A stretch of DNA of 64,000 nt from Ignavibacteriales bacterium (GCA_016177735.1 JACOUS010000030.1:186001-250000), one strand, 5' to 3'. Counted from the first letter of the stretch, positions 8,821 to 18,255 are shown. Numbers and translations: made by a program. Notes: a model not told the origin generated them from the letters alone.

Positions 8821-10176
8821 ATGCTGCCGCCTAAAAACATACTTGTTGTTGGTGGGAATGCCGCCGGTCCGGCTGCCGCCGCAAAAGCAAAACGGACTTC
8901 ACCCGGCTCCAATGTGATTCTTTTTGAAGCCGGAAATTTTATTTCTACCGGCACATGCGAACTGCCGTATGTCCTTTCCGATGTTATTGATGACTACGGC
9001 AAAATATTATTTTATTCTCCCGAATCTTTTGAGAAAGAAAAACAAGTTAAAGTGCTCGTTAATCATTTTGTAGAAAAGATTGACCGCGCACGAAAAACAA
9101 TAACAGCAAGAAATACACTTTCCAATCAGAGCATTGATTTCCCTTACGATAGATTAATTTTAACAACCGGATCCAAAGCAAAAACGATTCCATCACTTCC
9201 GGCAGAACTAAAAAATGTTTTCGCGCTGAAAAATGTAAATGACCTGATAAGAATAAAATCTTATTTGAAAAATAATGGTGCCGGGAGAGTGTTAATAATA
9301 GGTGCCGGATACGTTGGTTTGGAATCTGCAGAGTCATTTAAAAAACTTGGCTGTTCTGTTACAATTATCGAAAAAGAAAAATTACCGATGCCCTATGCCG
9401 ATGAGGAAATTGGAGCTTTGCTTCTCGATCTGCTGAAGAAAAATGACGTTGAGTTCATCGGCGGTGTGCGTGATATTAAATTCGGAATAAATGATAACAA
9501 ACTCGAATCAATTACTTATGAAGGACGAACACAAGAATATGATTTAGTGCTCGTTGCAATAGGTTTTGAACCGAACAACTCGCTTGCTGTTTCAGCAAAA
9601 CTACAAACCGGCAGATACGGCGGAATAAAAGTCGATCAAAAATTGCGAACGAACGATCCCGATATTTTTGCCGCCGGCGATAATATTGAAATTATTAATA
9701 AGATTACAAGCCAGCCCGATTATTTTCCGATAGCTACTACGGCGCACACATTTGCCCACATTGCCGGTGAAAATGCCGCCGGAGGCAATTCATATATTAA
9801 ATCAACAGTAAAAAATATTGCAGTAAAAATTTTTGATAAAAATCTTGTGATAGTTGGGTTGAATTCGACCGAAGCGTCGAATAATAGATTTAATTTCGGT
9901 TCCGTCCGTGAAGTTGCACCTAACCTTGTAAAAGTTATGCCGGAATCCGAAAGTGTATTCGGCAAAATAATTTTCGAGAAGTCTTCTAAAAAAATATTGG
10001 GCGCGGTTTTTTTAGGAAAGAAAGAAGTAACCGGTTACGGCGATTTGATTGCTTCATTCATTCACAATAATATTAAGGTGACGGAGTTGGCGAATATCAA
10101 TTACAACTATACACCGCCGTTATCACCTTTCATTAATTTACTTTCATTGCTCGGCAGAAAAGCCGGGAAGGATTGA
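8821..10176 (+). CDS. CoA-disulfide reductase / NADH oxidase-family FAD oxidoreductase
   Basis: 451 aa. The N-terminal FAD fold has a GGNAAGPAAAAKAKR dinucleotide motif. FISTGTCELPYVL contains the single redox cysteine in the position typical of CoA-disulfide reductases and NADH oxidases (SxxxCxxPY), so a Cys-S-CoA or Cys-sulfenate mechanism is expected. The NAD(P)H motif is IGAGYVGLESAESF, and FAAGDN is the second FAD-binding motif. A C-terminal dimerisation domain follows. No rhodanese domain is fused, unlike CoADR-RHD forms. Substrate choice (CoA disulfide, polysulfide, O2 or bacillithiol disulfide) cannot be read from sequence. It lies 5' of upp and nearly touches it. No Shine-Dalgarno is visible before the ATG. 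Confidence 0.85.
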   Translation: MLPPKNILVVGGNAAGPAAAAKAKRTSPGSNVILFEAGNFISTGTCELPYVLSDVIDDYGKILFYSPESFEKEKQVKVLVNHFVEKIDRARKTITARNTLSNQSIDFPYDRLILTTGSKAKTIPSLPAELKNVFALKNVNDLIRIKSYLKNNGAGRVLIIGAGYVGLESAESFKKLGCSVTIIEKEKLPMPYADEEIGALLLDLLKKNDVEFIGGVRDIKFGINDNKLESITYEGRTQEYDLVLVAIGFEPNNSLAVSAKLQTGRYGGIKVDQKLRTNDPDIFAAGDNIEIINKITSQPDYFPIATTAHTFAHIAGENAAGGNSYIKSTVKNIAVKIFDKNLVIVGLNSTEASNNRFNFGSVREVAPNLVKVMPESESVFGKIIFEKSSKKILGAVFLGKKEVTGYGDLIASFIHNNIKVTELANINYNYTPPLSPFINLLSLLGRKAGKD

Positions 10177-10178
10177 CC

Positions 10179-10805
10179 ATGAAAAATTTGACAGTTGTTG
10201 ATAATCCTTTTGTTAAAAGAGACGTAACAATTTTAAGAGATAAAGAAACGAATCCCGCTGATTTTAGATCTGCACTAAACCGTGTTTCATATTCGCTTGC
10301 AATTGAAATCAGTAATCATCTCGAACTTTCGGAATTCGAAGTGCAAACACCTCTCGAAAAAACAAAAGGATACAAAATTAAAAAGCAGATTGTGCTCGTC
10401 CCGGTTTTGCGCGCCGGTTTGAGCATGGTGAGTTCATTTTTGGAAATGATTCCCGATGCGAAAGTTGGGCACATCGGTTTACAGCGTGATGAAAAAACTT
10501 TGGAGCCTGTTGATTATTATTATAAAACTCCGAAAAATTTAGATGAATCGGTAACAATTTTACTCGATCCTATGCTTGCAACCGGCGGCAGTGCTGTGGC
10601 TTCGTTTAATTATCTTAAAAAAAGAGATGCGAACAACTGCATATTGGCTTGTTTAATTGCGGCGCCGGAAGGTGTTGAAAAAATGGGGAAGGAACATCCC
10701 GAAGTTCCCGTTTACACTGCGGCATTGGATCGTCAGTTAAATTCTGTCGGTTACATTTTGCCCGGTTTGGGAGACGCCGGCGATAGAACTTTCGGTACGT
10801 TTTAA
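10179..10805 (+). CDS. upp: Uracil phosphoribosyltransferase
   Basis: 208 aa from the ATG at 10179. A TTG two codons earlier (10173) is possible, but GGAAGGA at 10167-10173 spaces well to the ATG. The enzyme makes UMP from uracil and PRPP (pyrimidine salvage). The PRPP-binding loop is LLDPMLATGGSAVAS, and the LVPVLRAGLSM segment and uracil-binding YILPGLGDAGDRTFGT end match the family. It follows the FAD oxidoreductase by 2 bp and is probably cotranscribed, although no functional link is evident. Confidence 0.96.
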   Translation: MKNLTVVDNPFVKRDVTILRDKETNPADFRSALNRVSYSLAIEISNHLELSEFEVQTPLEKTKGYKIKKQIVLVPVLRAGLSMVSSFLEMIPDAKVGHIGLQRDEKTLEPVDYYYKTPKNLDESVTILLDPMLATGGSAVASFNYLKKRDANNCILACLIAAPEGVEKMGKEHPEVPVYTAALDRQLNSVGYILPGLGDAGDRTFGTF

Positions 10806-10930
10806 TGAATGTAACATGTGAAATGGTGAATGGGAGATGTTAAAAAACATTACTGTGAAAATTTTACTTAGATGGTTTTTCTTCCATTTTCCATTTTCCA
10901 TTTTACGTTTGCCATTTTACGTTTGCCATA
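10806..10930. repeat. Intergenic tandem and imperfect inverted repeat
   Basis: Between upp and rel there are three copies of CCATTTT (from 10884) and two perfect 14-bp copies of TTTTACGTTTGCCA (10901-10914, 10915-10928). The reverse complement of this tract resembles the upstream GAAATGGTGAATGGGAGATG string at about 10819-10838, so the whole gap can fold as an imperfect hairpin. It could serve as the upp terminator. No gene is seen here. Confidence 0.5.
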
Positions 10931-11026
10931 ACACTGGTTAGAACTTGAGTTTGAGATTTGTTGTTAAACAATTGTATTGACTTTGTGTTAAAAGAATAAT
11001 AATAATTGCCGTAAGAAAAGAACGCG

Positions 11027-13201
11027 ATGGAAGCTACAATAAGCATAAAGCACAAAAGAATGCTTGACGATCTTCTTGCGGCGTGCAAAACAAATCTGCC
11101 CGCTGTTAATGAAGGATTGATTCAGAAAGCATTTCAGTTAAGCTACGAATCGCACAAAAACGATTTTAGAGCTTCCGGCGAACCATATTTTAATCATCCG
11201 TACGAAGTAGCAATGGTAGTAGCCCGCGAATTTCCTCTCGATGATATTTCTGTTGTCAGTGCGTTACTTCACGATGTTGTCGAAGATTCTGATATCGGTC
11301 TCGATTTCATTGCAAAGGAATTCGGGAAAGAAGTTGCAGAGATTGTTGACGGTGTTACAAAAATCGGCGGCGTGTTTAAAGGACAGGAAATTACACAAGC
11401 AGAAAATTACCGCAAGCTTTTGCTTTCTATGATAAAAGATGTGCGTGTTATTCTTGTAAAATTTGCAGACCGATTGCACAACATGCGTACACTTGAGTTT
11501 GTTCATCCGCAAAAGCAGAGAAGGGTTGCAAAAGAAACTTTGGAAATTTATGCACCGTTTGCTCACCGCTTCGGACTCGGTGCGGTAAAATGGGAGATGG
11601 AAGACCTCGCGTTCAAGTATCTTAATAAAGAAGCCTACGACGATATTGCCAAAAAAGTTAAGAACACGCGGAAGGAAAGAGAAGCCTTCATAAATAAATT
11701 TTCGAAACCTATTACAGAAAAATTGAAGGAACACAAACTTAATTATGAAATCGGCGGGCGACCGAAACATCTTTACAGTGTTTACCGAAAAATGATAGTG
11801 CAGAACCGTCCGTTCGAAGATATTTATGATTTGCTTGCAGTGCGTATCGTTCTTGAAAGCAACGACCCGAACGAATGTTATTATGTTCTCGGAATTATTA
11901 ACCAGCTTTATAAACCTATCGCAGACCGCTTCAAAGATTTTATTTCGATACCGAAAAAAAATAATTATCAATCGATTCACACAACGGTAATTGGACCCGA
12001 AGGCAAACTTGTTGAAGTACAAATACGAACGCGGAAGATGCATGAAATTGCCGAACGCGGAGTTGCTGCACACTGGAAATACAAAGAGAAAATAGAGACT
12101 TCGGATGCCGATCTTGAAGAATGGGTAAACTGGGTTCGTGATATTTTTGAGAACGCTTCGAAAGACGAAGCGACAAAAGAAATACTTGCGAGCTTCAAGC
12201 TGAATTTATATCAGGATGAGATTTACATTTTTACTCCGAAAGGAGATCTGCGGAGACTTCCGCTTCAATCAACGCCGGTAGATTTTGCATACGAAGTACA
12301 CAGCAATGTTGGCGACCACTGCATTGGTGCAAAGGTAAACGGGAAGATTGTCCCGCTCGATACCGTTCTGCACAGCGGCGATCAAGTTGAGATCATTACT
12401 TCAAAAAATCAACATCCCAATAAAAGCTGGCTGCAGTTCGTACAAACGCACAAAGCAAAAAGCCACATCAGAAAATATCTAAACAAAGAAGAAGAAAAAT
12501 TATACGATGTAGGCAAGGATATTTGGGAAAGAAAAATCAAAAAGTTGAAACTCTCTTTCTCGCATGATGAAATAGCCAAACTCGCGCGTAAATTAAAATT
12601 TGATAACACCCGCCATTTTTATACGGCAATTGCTCTCGAAAAGGTTAATCTCGATGAAATACTAAATCCAAAAATTGAGGAAGAAGAAAAAGCTCCGCCG
12701 GAACTTGAGTTTAATAAATTCGCAGACATTGCGAGAACCACAGCCGGCGGCGTTGTTGTTGAAGGCGACCAAAAAGGTTTGGCAATTTCGTACGCGAAAT
12801 GTTGCCACCCAATTCCAGGCGATCCGGTTGTTGGATACGTTACAATCGGTGAAGGTATCAAAATTCACCGGCGCGACTGCAACAATTTGATCAGTATGCT
12901 CAAAAACAGCGAGAGCAGAGTAGTACCGGTTAATTGGCCCAAAACAAACGGCGCTTTCTTTGTTGCCGGAATTAAAATACGCGGTGAAGATATGCCGGGA
13001 ATTCTAAAAGATATTTCAAACTGTATTACTACTTACGAAAATACAAATATCAAATCCGTCAACATCAGCACGGGTGATTCGATGTTCAAAGGGACTGTTA
13101 CCGTTTACGTAAAAGACCTCATTCATTTAAATAAATTGATGGACAGATTAAAAAAAGTAAAAGGCATCTATTCTGTTGAACGATTTGATGCTGAAAGTTA
13201 A
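11027..13201 (+). CDS. rel: Bifunctional (p)ppGpp synthetase/hydrolase (Rel/SpoT family)
   Basis: 724 aa with the full long-RSH layout. The N-terminal HD hydrolase has HDVVEDSD intact, so hydrolase activity is expected. The synthetase domain has GRPKHLYSVYRKM, DLLAVRIVLE and the RFKD motif just before the SIPKKNNYQSIHTTV segment. RxKD at this place is the signature of bifunctional Rel/SpoT, whereas RelA-only enzymes have ExDD. A TGS domain (IYIFTPKGDLRRLP) follows, then a conserved CC motif (YAKCCHPIPGD) and a C-terminal ACT domain. As the only RSH seen here it would both make and degrade the alarmone. ruvX follows 20 bp downstream. Confidence 0.97.
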   Translation: MEATISIKHKRMLDDLLAACKTNLPAVNEGLIQKAFQLSYESHKNDFRASGEPYFNHPYEVAMVVAREFPLDDISVVSALLHDVVEDSDIGLDFIAKEFGKEVAEIVDGVTKIGGVFKGQEITQAENYRKLLLSMIKDVRVILVKFADRLHNMRTLEFVHPQKQRRVAKETLEIYAPFAHRFGLGAVKWEMEDLAFKYLNKEAYDDIAKKVKNTRKEREAFINKFSKPITEKLKEHKLNYEIGGRPKHLYSVYRKMIVQNRPFEDIYDLLAVRIVLESNDPNECYYVLGIINQLYKPIADRFKDFISIPKKNNYQSIHTTVIGPEGKLVEVQIRTRKMHEIAERGVAAHWKYKEKIETSDADLEEWVNWVRDIFENASKDEATKEILASFKLNLYQDEIYIFTPKGDLRRLPLQSTPVDFAYEVHSNVGDHCIGAKVNGKIVPLDTVLHSGDQVEIITSKNQHPNKSWLQFVQTHKAKSHIRKYLNKEEEKLYDVGKDIWERKIKKLKLSFSHDEIAKLARKLKFDNTRHFYTAIALEKVNLDEILNPKIEEEEKAPPELEFNKFADIARTTAGGVVVEGDQKGLAISYAKCCHPIPGDPVVGYVTIGEGIKIHRRDCNNLISMLKNSESRVVPVNWPKTNGAFFVAGIKIRGEDMPGILKDISNCITTYENTNIKSVNISTGDSMFKGTVTVYVKDLIHLNKLMDRLKKVKGIYSVERFDAES

Positions 13202-13221
13202 CCACTGGAAATAATTTCTTG

Positions 13222-13638
13222 ATGGAAGAAAAAAGAATACTCGCAATTGATTACGGAGAAAAAAGAATCGGCATTGCAATAACCGATCCTTTGAATATGT
13301 TTGCGTACCCTTTAACTACGCTTGAAAATGATTCCAAGTTTATGGCGAAGATGAAAGAAATTGTAAATGAATATAATGTTGTGAATATTATTGTCGGTAA
13401 TCCGTTGAAAGAGAGCGGAGAAAAATCAAGAATTGCGGAGATGATAAAAAATTTTACTGAAGAAATTAAAAATCATTTGGGATTGCCGGTTGAATTAGTT
13501 GATGAAAGATATTCATCCGAAATTGCAAAGCAGAGAATAATTGAAAGTGTGCCTTCAAAGAAGAAGCGGAGAGACAAAACATTGCTCGATAAAAACGCAG
13601 CGGCGGTACTGCTTGAAGATTATTTGAGGCAGAATTAA
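13222..13638 (+). CDS. ruvX: RuvX/YqgF RNase H-like nuclease
   Basis: 138 aa from the ATG at 13222 (a TTG one codon earlier is also open). The family is a putative Holliday-junction resolvase or pre-16S rRNA processing nuclease. The RNase H-fold start ILAIDYGEKRIGIAITDP with its first catalytic Asp is present, followed by IIVGNPLKESGE, the LVDERYSS motif carrying the Glu, and the C-terminal KNAAAVLLEDYL with the last Asp. The length is normal. It follows rel by 20 bp and precedes the BMC genes, which seem to have their own promoter. Confidence 0.93.
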   Translation: MEEKRILAIDYGEKRIGIAITDPLNMFAYPLTTLENDSKFMAKMKEIVNEYNVVNIIVGNPLKESGEKSRIAEMIKNFTEEIKNHLGLPVELVDERYSSEIAKQRIIESVPSKKKRRDKTLLDKNAAAVLLEDYLRQN

Positions 13639-13663
13639 TAATGAAATAGAACAGATTATCAAA

Positions 13664-13693
13664 TTGACATTTTTATCTATATAAATTATTTTG
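13664..13693 (+). promoter_or_regulatory. Candidate promoter for the BMC shell genes
   Basis: TTGACA at 13664-13669 is followed 17 bp later by TATTTTG (13687-13693). This fits both a sigma-70-like -35/-10 pair and, loosely, the Bacteroidota TTG / TAnnTTTG pattern. It sits 36 bp before the first BMC start codon. Confidence 0.5.
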
Positions 13694-13728
13694 AAATCGA
13701 AATTAATTAAAAATTGGGAGCACATCAT

Positions 13729-14010
13729 ATGACCCTAGACGCACTAGGAATGATCGAAACCAAAGGGTTGGTTGGCTCGATTGAAGCCGCCGACGCAATG
13801 GTAAAAGCAGCCAAAGTTGAATTAATCGGTAAAGAAACAATTGGCGGCGGATACGTAACCGTAATGGTTAGAGGCGATGTTGGAGCAGTAAAAGCCGCAA
13901 CAGATGCCGGCGCTGCAGCCGCTCAAAGAGTGGGCGAGTTGGTTTCGGTTCACGTAATTCCGCGTCCGCATTCAGACGTAGAAATGATTCTTCCAAAACG
14001 TTCAAAATAA
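13729..14010 (+). CDS. BMC-H hexameric microcompartment shell protein
   Basis: 93 aa, one BMC domain. The ATG at 13729 is chosen because GGGAG (13716-13720) lies 8 bp upstream; an in-frame TTG at 13714 overlaps this site. The sequence shows [49 protein letters not shown] and VHVIPRPH, the canonical PduA/EutM/CcmK core, including the conserved Lys of the ETKG segment and the IPRPH edge. Such proteins form hexagonal tiles with a central pore. The role is structural and says nothing about cargo. The second shell gene starts 6 bp downstream. Confidence 0.96.
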   Translation: MTLDALGMIETKGLVGSIEAADAMVKAAKVELIGKETIGGGYVTVMVRGDVGAVKAATDAGAAAAQRVGELVSVHVIPRPHSDVEMILPKRSK

Positions 14011-14016
14011 TAGAAT

Positions 14017-14727
14017 ATGCAATTAGCTCTCGGGCTCATTGAAACCAAAGGATTAATTGGTGCCATTGAAGCCGCCGATGCAATGGTTAAAGCCGCTAAT
14101 GTTAAATTAGTGAGCAAAGAAAAAATTACGGCGGCGTTGGTTACCGTAAAAATTATCGGTGAAGTCGCAGCGGTTAAATCTGCTGTAGATGCCGGTGCCG
14201 CAGCTGCACAAAGAGTAGGTCAGCTTGTCTCCGCACATGTTATTCCCCGTCCCGATGATCAATTAGAAGATATTATTTACTTTTCGTCACTCACTCCCGA
14301 AACAAAAGAAAAAAAGAATACTGCTAATGTAGAAACTTTTGTTGATGGAACTCCGGCTCAAATTAATAACGATGCAGTCACAAAAGAAGAAACTCCATCC
14401 GAAAATGATGTTGTAGAAAAACCGAGGAAACGGAGAGAAAGACAAAAAGCAGAAACGACGGCAAGCGATGAATCTTCATCGAGATTAGAAATGTTACGCA
14501 AAGAAGCGATGCAAGAAATTGGCGGTACGGAAGAAGAAACAACCATAGAAGAAACTCAGGAAGAATTGCTGCCGAAAGAAATTCCTTCGCCTGAATATTT
14601 GGCGGAACTCAATGTTCACAAACTTCGTCATCTTGCGCGGAGTTTTGAAAATTTCCCGATTAAGGGAAGACAAATTTCGCGTGCAAACCGGGACGAATTG
14701 ATTGCTTTGTTCGATCAGATACGGTAA
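14017..14727 (+). CDS. BMC-H shell protein with long C-terminal extension ending in a Rho-N/SAP-like segment
   Basis: 236 aa. Residues 1-85 are a BMC domain closely similar to the preceding protein ([31 protein letters not shown]), suggesting tandem duplication. Residues 86-190 are acidic, Lys/Glu/Thr-rich and probably disordered, with a basic patch (PRKRRERQK). Residues 190-236 ([28 protein letters not shown]) look like a small helical Rho-N/SAP/HeH-type module, a fold often used to bind nucleic acid. EutK is a known BMC-H protein with a C-terminal nucleic-acid-binding domain, so there is a precedent of principle. The role of the tail is inferred only. A strong terminator follows. Confidence 0.9.
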   Translation: MQLALGLIETKGLIGAIEAADAMVKAANVKLVSKEKITAALVTVKIIGEVAAVKSAVDAGAAAAQRVGQLVSAHVIPRPDDQLEDIIYFSSLTPETKEKKNTANVETFVDGTPAQINNDAVTKEETPSENDVVEKPRKRRERQKAETTASDESSSRLEMLRKEAMQEIGGTEEETTIEETQEELLPKEIPSPEYLAELNVHKLRHLARSFENFPIKGRQISRANRDELIALFDQIR

Positions 14728-14755
14728 GCTTTTAATAGGCATATTAGTTTAAAAG

Positions 14756-14784
14756 AAAAACTCCACCACTGTGGAGTTTTTTTT
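14756..14784 (+). terminator. Rho-independent terminator after the BMC genes
   Basis: Arms AAAAACTCCAC and GTGGAGTTTTT flank a CACT loop and are followed by T8. It closes the two-gene BMC transcript. The A-rich left side could also let it act in the opposite direction. Confidence 0.9.
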
Positions 14785-14795
14785 ATATTTCCATC

Positions 14796-15707
14796 ATGAA
14801 GAAAAAATTTATCCCAATAATATTCATCGTTCTATTTTCAATTATCCTTTGGGGTGCTGTTACCTTATCGGGAGATTTCACTTCTACAATTAAAGTGAAA
14901 GTTCAGGTTGTTGAATCACCAAAAAATTTTGCACTCGGGAAAATTTCCCACAAAGAAATCTATTTGCGTGTGAAAGCAAAAGGATGGGAACTTGCCAAAT
15001 TAGGTCTTGGCGGCGAAAGAGAGTTTGTAGTATCGGCTCATAGAAGAATCGGCAGAAGCAGAATCGATCTCCGTAAAGAAGTTGAAAACAATCAGTGGCT
15101 CGCCTCGTCATTTCATCTTGTTGAAATGGCTCCGACACACATCGAAATAAATATTGATAAAACTATTTCCAAAATGGTGAAGGTGAAGCAGAATGTCGAA
15201 ATTGAATTTAAACCGGGTTACGGAATTGCATCGGATATTAAGATCACACCGGAAGAAGTTGAAATATCCGGTGCAGCAAGCATTCTGCAGAATATTGACA
15301 GCGTAAACACCGAACCCGAACAATTGCAAAATATTGATGACAAAGTTGAAATCGATCTCGCATTCCAGGAAATAGACGGCGTAACTTTTACTGTGAAAAA
15401 TTGCAGACTCGAATTTGATGTGCAGAAAATTGTCGATAAATCATTCGATGAGCTTCCGGTTGAAATAAGAAATGTTCCTCCCTCGAAAGAATTAATTTTG
15501 TTCCCGGGCAAAATATCAGTTGTTCTTAAAGGCGGTATCAGCAAACTTGGAAGATTAACAAACGACAGTGTAAAAGCCTTTGTTGATTTTTGGGAAATAC
15601 AACGACATGAAGAAGAACAAATCGAACCGATTATAGAAATTCCTCCGTTCACTACTTTGGTAGATATAAAACCTAAAAAACTAGAATACATAATCAAACA
15701 ATACTGA
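14796..15707 (+). CDS. YbbR-like (CdaR-type) extracytoplasmic protein
   Basis: 303 aa. A single N-terminal membrane helix (FIPIIFIVLFSIILWGAVTL) is followed by repeated YbbR-type beta domains, with recognisable KVKQNVEIEFKPGYGI and ITPEEVEISGAASIL segments (x-P-x-x-V-x-V-x-G is the family pattern). In Firmicutes the YbbR protein CdaR regulates the membrane diadenylate cyclase CdaA. No cyclase gene is adjacent here; tmk follows by 2 bp, so a regulatory role is only inferred. The protein should be anchored in the inner membrane with its domains in the periplasm. Confidence 0.8.
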   Translation: MKKKFIPIIFIVLFSIILWGAVTLSGDFTSTIKVKVQVVESPKNFALGKISHKEIYLRVKAKGWELAKLGLGGEREFVVSAHRRIGRSRIDLRKEVENNQWLASSFHLVEMAPTHIEINIDKTISKMVKVKQNVEIEFKPGYGIASDIKITPEEVEISGAASILQNIDSVNTEPEQLQNIDDKVEIDLAFQEIDGVTFTVKNCRLEFDVQKIVDKSFDELPVEIRNVPPSKELILFPGKISVVLKGGISKLGRLTNDSVKAFVDFWEIQRHEEEQIEPIIEIPPFTTLVDIKPKKLEYIIKQY

Positions 15708-15709
15708 AT

Positions 15710-16330
15710 ATGCTCATAACATTCGAAGGATTAGACTTCTGCGGCAAGTCAACACAAGTGCAGCTTCTGGAAAATTATTTTAAAAAGCAGAACAAAAAAA
15801 TAATTGTAATCAGGGAACCGGGCGGCACGCAAATTTCCGAGAAGATCCGCAAAATACTTCTCGATAGAAATCATTCCGAAATGAAAGATGAAACGGAAGT
15901 TCTACTTTTTTCTGCAAGCCGCGCGCAGTTGGTTCGTGAAGTTATTCTGCCGGCTTTGAAAGAAAATTATTTTGTAATTTCCGACCGCTTTCATGATTCT
16001 TCAATTGCATATCAATCGTTCGGCAGAGAACTAAATTTTGATTTCGTTGTTCAACTACAAAAGTTTGCGATTGGCGAAGCGATACCGGCAATAACTTTTT
16101 TTATCGATATTCCGGTTGAAGAAGTTGCCAAACGAATGTCGAAAGTAAAACATATTGAACTGGACAGAATCGAAACTTCAAGGCTCGATTTTTACGAGAG
16201 AGTACGTAAAGGTTATCTTTATCTCGCAGAGAATGAAAAGAGAATTAAATTGATTGACGGAACGTTATCAATAGAAGAAATACATATGCAAATTATAAGC
16301 GAAATTGAAAAGCAGTTGGAAAGGAATTAA
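15710..16330 (+). CDS. tmk: Thymidylate kinase
   Basis: 206 aa, the typical length. It phosphorylates dTMP to dTDP. The P-loop is FEGLDFCGKSTQ, the EPGGTQISEKIR segment carries the dTMP-binding motif, and the DR motif is SDRFHDSSIAYQ. It starts 2 bp after the YbbR gene, and the S41 protease ATG follows its stop directly, so these genes are translationally linked. Confidence 0.96.
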   Translation: MLITFEGLDFCGKSTQVQLLENYFKKQNKKIIVIREPGGTQISEKIRKILLDRNHSEMKDETEVLLFSASRAQLVREVILPALKENYFVISDRFHDSSIAYQSFGRELNFDFVVQLQKFAIGEAIPAITFFIDIPVEEVAKRMSKVKHIELDRIETSRLDFYERVRKGYLYLAENEKRIKLIDGTLSIEEIHMQIISEIEKQLERN

Positions 16331-17974
16331 ATGAAAAAGAAAATTGTGATAGTACTCGCGGCAGTTATTCTGTTTTCCGGATTTATGCGGAAAGACAGCG
16401 ATATCTATTTCGAAATAAATAAAAGCATCGATATTTTCGGCAAAGTGTACCGCGAAGTTACGCTCAATTATGTTGAACCTCTGAACCCTGAAGAATTTAT
16501 GCTTGCCGGAATTGACGGCATGCTCGAATCGCTTGACCCGTACACAAACTTCATTGATCAGAATAATCAAAAAGATATTGATATAATTACAAAAGGGAAG
16601 TACGGCGGTATCGGTGCAACAGTAGGATTGAGAAATGAAAGCATCACAATTGTTGATTTGATCGAAGGATATTCTGCACAGCGGCAAGGATTGAGAATCG
16701 GCGATGTTATTGTTAAGATTAACGGTACGCGTGTAACAAAAGAAAATTATGATGAGCTGAACGAACTCTTAAAAGGCGACCCCGGCACAACAGTTACGAT
16801 TGTAATCCAAAGAGAAGGCGAGAGTGATGAAATAAAATTCAATTTGATACGCGAAGAAATTGAAATCAAAAATTTGACTTACTATGGATTTTATCCCGAA
16901 GAAAGTAACAGCGCATTTTTGAAACTTAGCGGCTTTTCGAGAACAGCCGGCGAGGAAGTTAAAAAAGCCTTGCTCGAATTGAAGTCGCAAAAAGAAATTA
17001 ATTCGATAATTCTTGATTTGCGCGGCAATCCCGGTGGATTGATGGATGCAGCTATGGATGTCTGCGAAAAATTTTTGAAGAAAGGAGAGCTAATTGTTTC
17101 CGTAAAAGGACGCGACAGCTTAAGTACAAAAAAATATTATTCATACGAAGAACCGATTGCCGGTACTACCAAACTTGCTGTTTTGATTGATGAAGGTTCC
17201 GCTTCCGCTTCCGAAATTGTTGCCGGTGCAATGCAAGATCACGATCGCGCTGTAATTATCGGAACCAATTCATTCGGCAAGGGACTCGTGCAGACTTTAA
17301 TTCCGCTTTCGTACAATACTTCATTAAAAATTACGACAGCCAAATATTACACGCCGAGCGGAAGATCGATTCAAAAAGTTGATTACTCGGAAAAGAATAA
17401 AGTTTTTCAGTACAATTTATCTCTCAAGCAAGATGAATTTACAACCGATAACAAGCGCAAAGTTCTTTCAGCCGGCGGAATCAAACCCGATTCGACCGTG
17501 CTGAATAGATCGAAATCGAGTTTGGTACAGAGATTATTGGCAGACGGAATGTTCTTCAAGTTTGCTACGCATCTGTATAATGGAAATGTAAAAGCGGATT
17601 TCAAAAATTACGATATCAACAAACTTGTCAAGGAGTTTAAAGAATATTTAAAGACCGAGAATTTCCGGTTTATTTCTCCGGCAGAAAAATTAATTGGACA
17701 ACTGAAGACAGCCGCGAAGGAAGAGAATTTCGATCAGAAATTTATTGATCAGCTTGAAAAATCCGGCGAGCAAATTGACGAGAGCCATTCCAAAGAAATC
17801 GAAAAATATAAAGAAGATATTATTGCTTCGGTCAAAGAAGAGCTCACTGCACGCACCGACGGACGGCAAGGAAGAATTATAGAATCTTTAAAATATGATC
17901 AGCAATTTAAAACGGCACTTAGTATATTGAACAAGCAAGAAATTTATAACAGTTTATTGAGTGTCTTGAATTGA
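16331..17974 (+). CDS. S41-family C-terminal processing peptidase (CtpA-like)
   Basis: 547 aa. The N-terminal signal or anchor is KKKIVIVLAAVILFSGF. Residues about 90-170 form a PDZ domain (GGIGATVGLRN, AQRQGLRIGDVIVKINGT). The protease core shows ILDLRGNPGG, the nucleophile segment DEGSASASEIVAGA and the general-base lysine in NSFGKGLVQ. This is the Ser-Lys dyad of CtpA/Prc enzymes, which trim envelope or secreted proteins from their C-termini. A helical C-terminal extension of about 150 residues follows the core. The ATG directly abuts the tmk stop. Confidence 0.93.
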   Translation: MKKKIVIVLAAVILFSGFMRKDSDIYFEINKSIDIFGKVYREVTLNYVEPLNPEEFMLAGIDGMLESLDPYTNFIDQNNQKDIDIITKGKYGGIGATVGLRNESITIVDLIEGYSAQRQGLRIGDVIVKINGTRVTKENYDELNELLKGDPGTTVTIVIQREGESDEIKFNLIREEIEIKNLTYYGFYPEESNSAFLKLSGFSRTAGEEVKKALLELKSQKEINSIILDLRGNPGGLMDAAMDVCEKFLKKGELIVSVKGRDSLSTKKYYSYEEPIAGTTKLAVLIDEGSASASEIVAGAMQDHDRAVIIGTNSFGKGLVQTLIPLSYNTSLKITTAKYYTPSGRSIQKVDYSEKNKVFQYNLSLKQDEFTTDNKRKVLSAGGIKPDSTVLNRSKSSLVQRLLADGMFFKFATHLYNGNVKADFKNYDINKLVKEFKEYLKTENFRFISPAEKLIGQLKTAAKEENFDQKFIDQLEKSGEQIDESHSKEIEKYKEDIIASVKEELTARTDGRQGRIIESLKYDQQFKTALSILNKQEIYNSLLSVLN

Positions 17975-18255
17975 AGAATTTGAAGATACTTACATATCGC
18001 AACCCTCAATTTTGTAAATGCCCCGAATGTAAAAAAGTTGGAATGCTTCAAAAATCTCATGCACGAAATATGACCGAACAGATTATTAAGAAATTATCTT
18101 TCTATAAAATTTATAGATGCAAAGAGTGCGGATGGAGAGGATACATTTCTACAATTACTTTTTCGTGGCAAGCATTTAAAGCCGCTTTTGTTTATGCTTT
18201 CCTGATTTTAATTACCGCTTATGTTGTTAAAGCGCTTATCACAAAATTTATGTAA
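17971..18255 (+). CDS. Small zinc-ribbon membrane protein
   Basis: 94 aa, TTG start overlapping the previous stop by 4 bp (TTGA); no earlier in-frame ATG is available. Two CxxC pairs (CPEC near residues 17-20 and CKEC near 51-54) would bind one zinc. They are followed by a C-terminal transmembrane helix (AFVYAFLILITAYVVKALI). The TTG start and coupling to the protease gene support that it is real. Function unknown. Confidence 0.65.
   Translation: MKNLKILTYRNPQFCKCPECKKVGMLQKSHARNMTEQIIKKLSFYKIYRCKECGWRGYISTITFSWQAFKAAFVYAFLILITAYVVKALITKFM

Noticed and set aside
10881-10930. CRISPR-like repeats
   Set aside because: Short 7- and 14-bp tandem units without spacers; no cas genes in the window.
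11264-12073. 269-codon open frame antisense to rel
   Set aside because: It mirrors the codon structure of rel, has no ribosome-binding site or domain, and is rich in Phe/Asn/Cys as shadow frames usually are.
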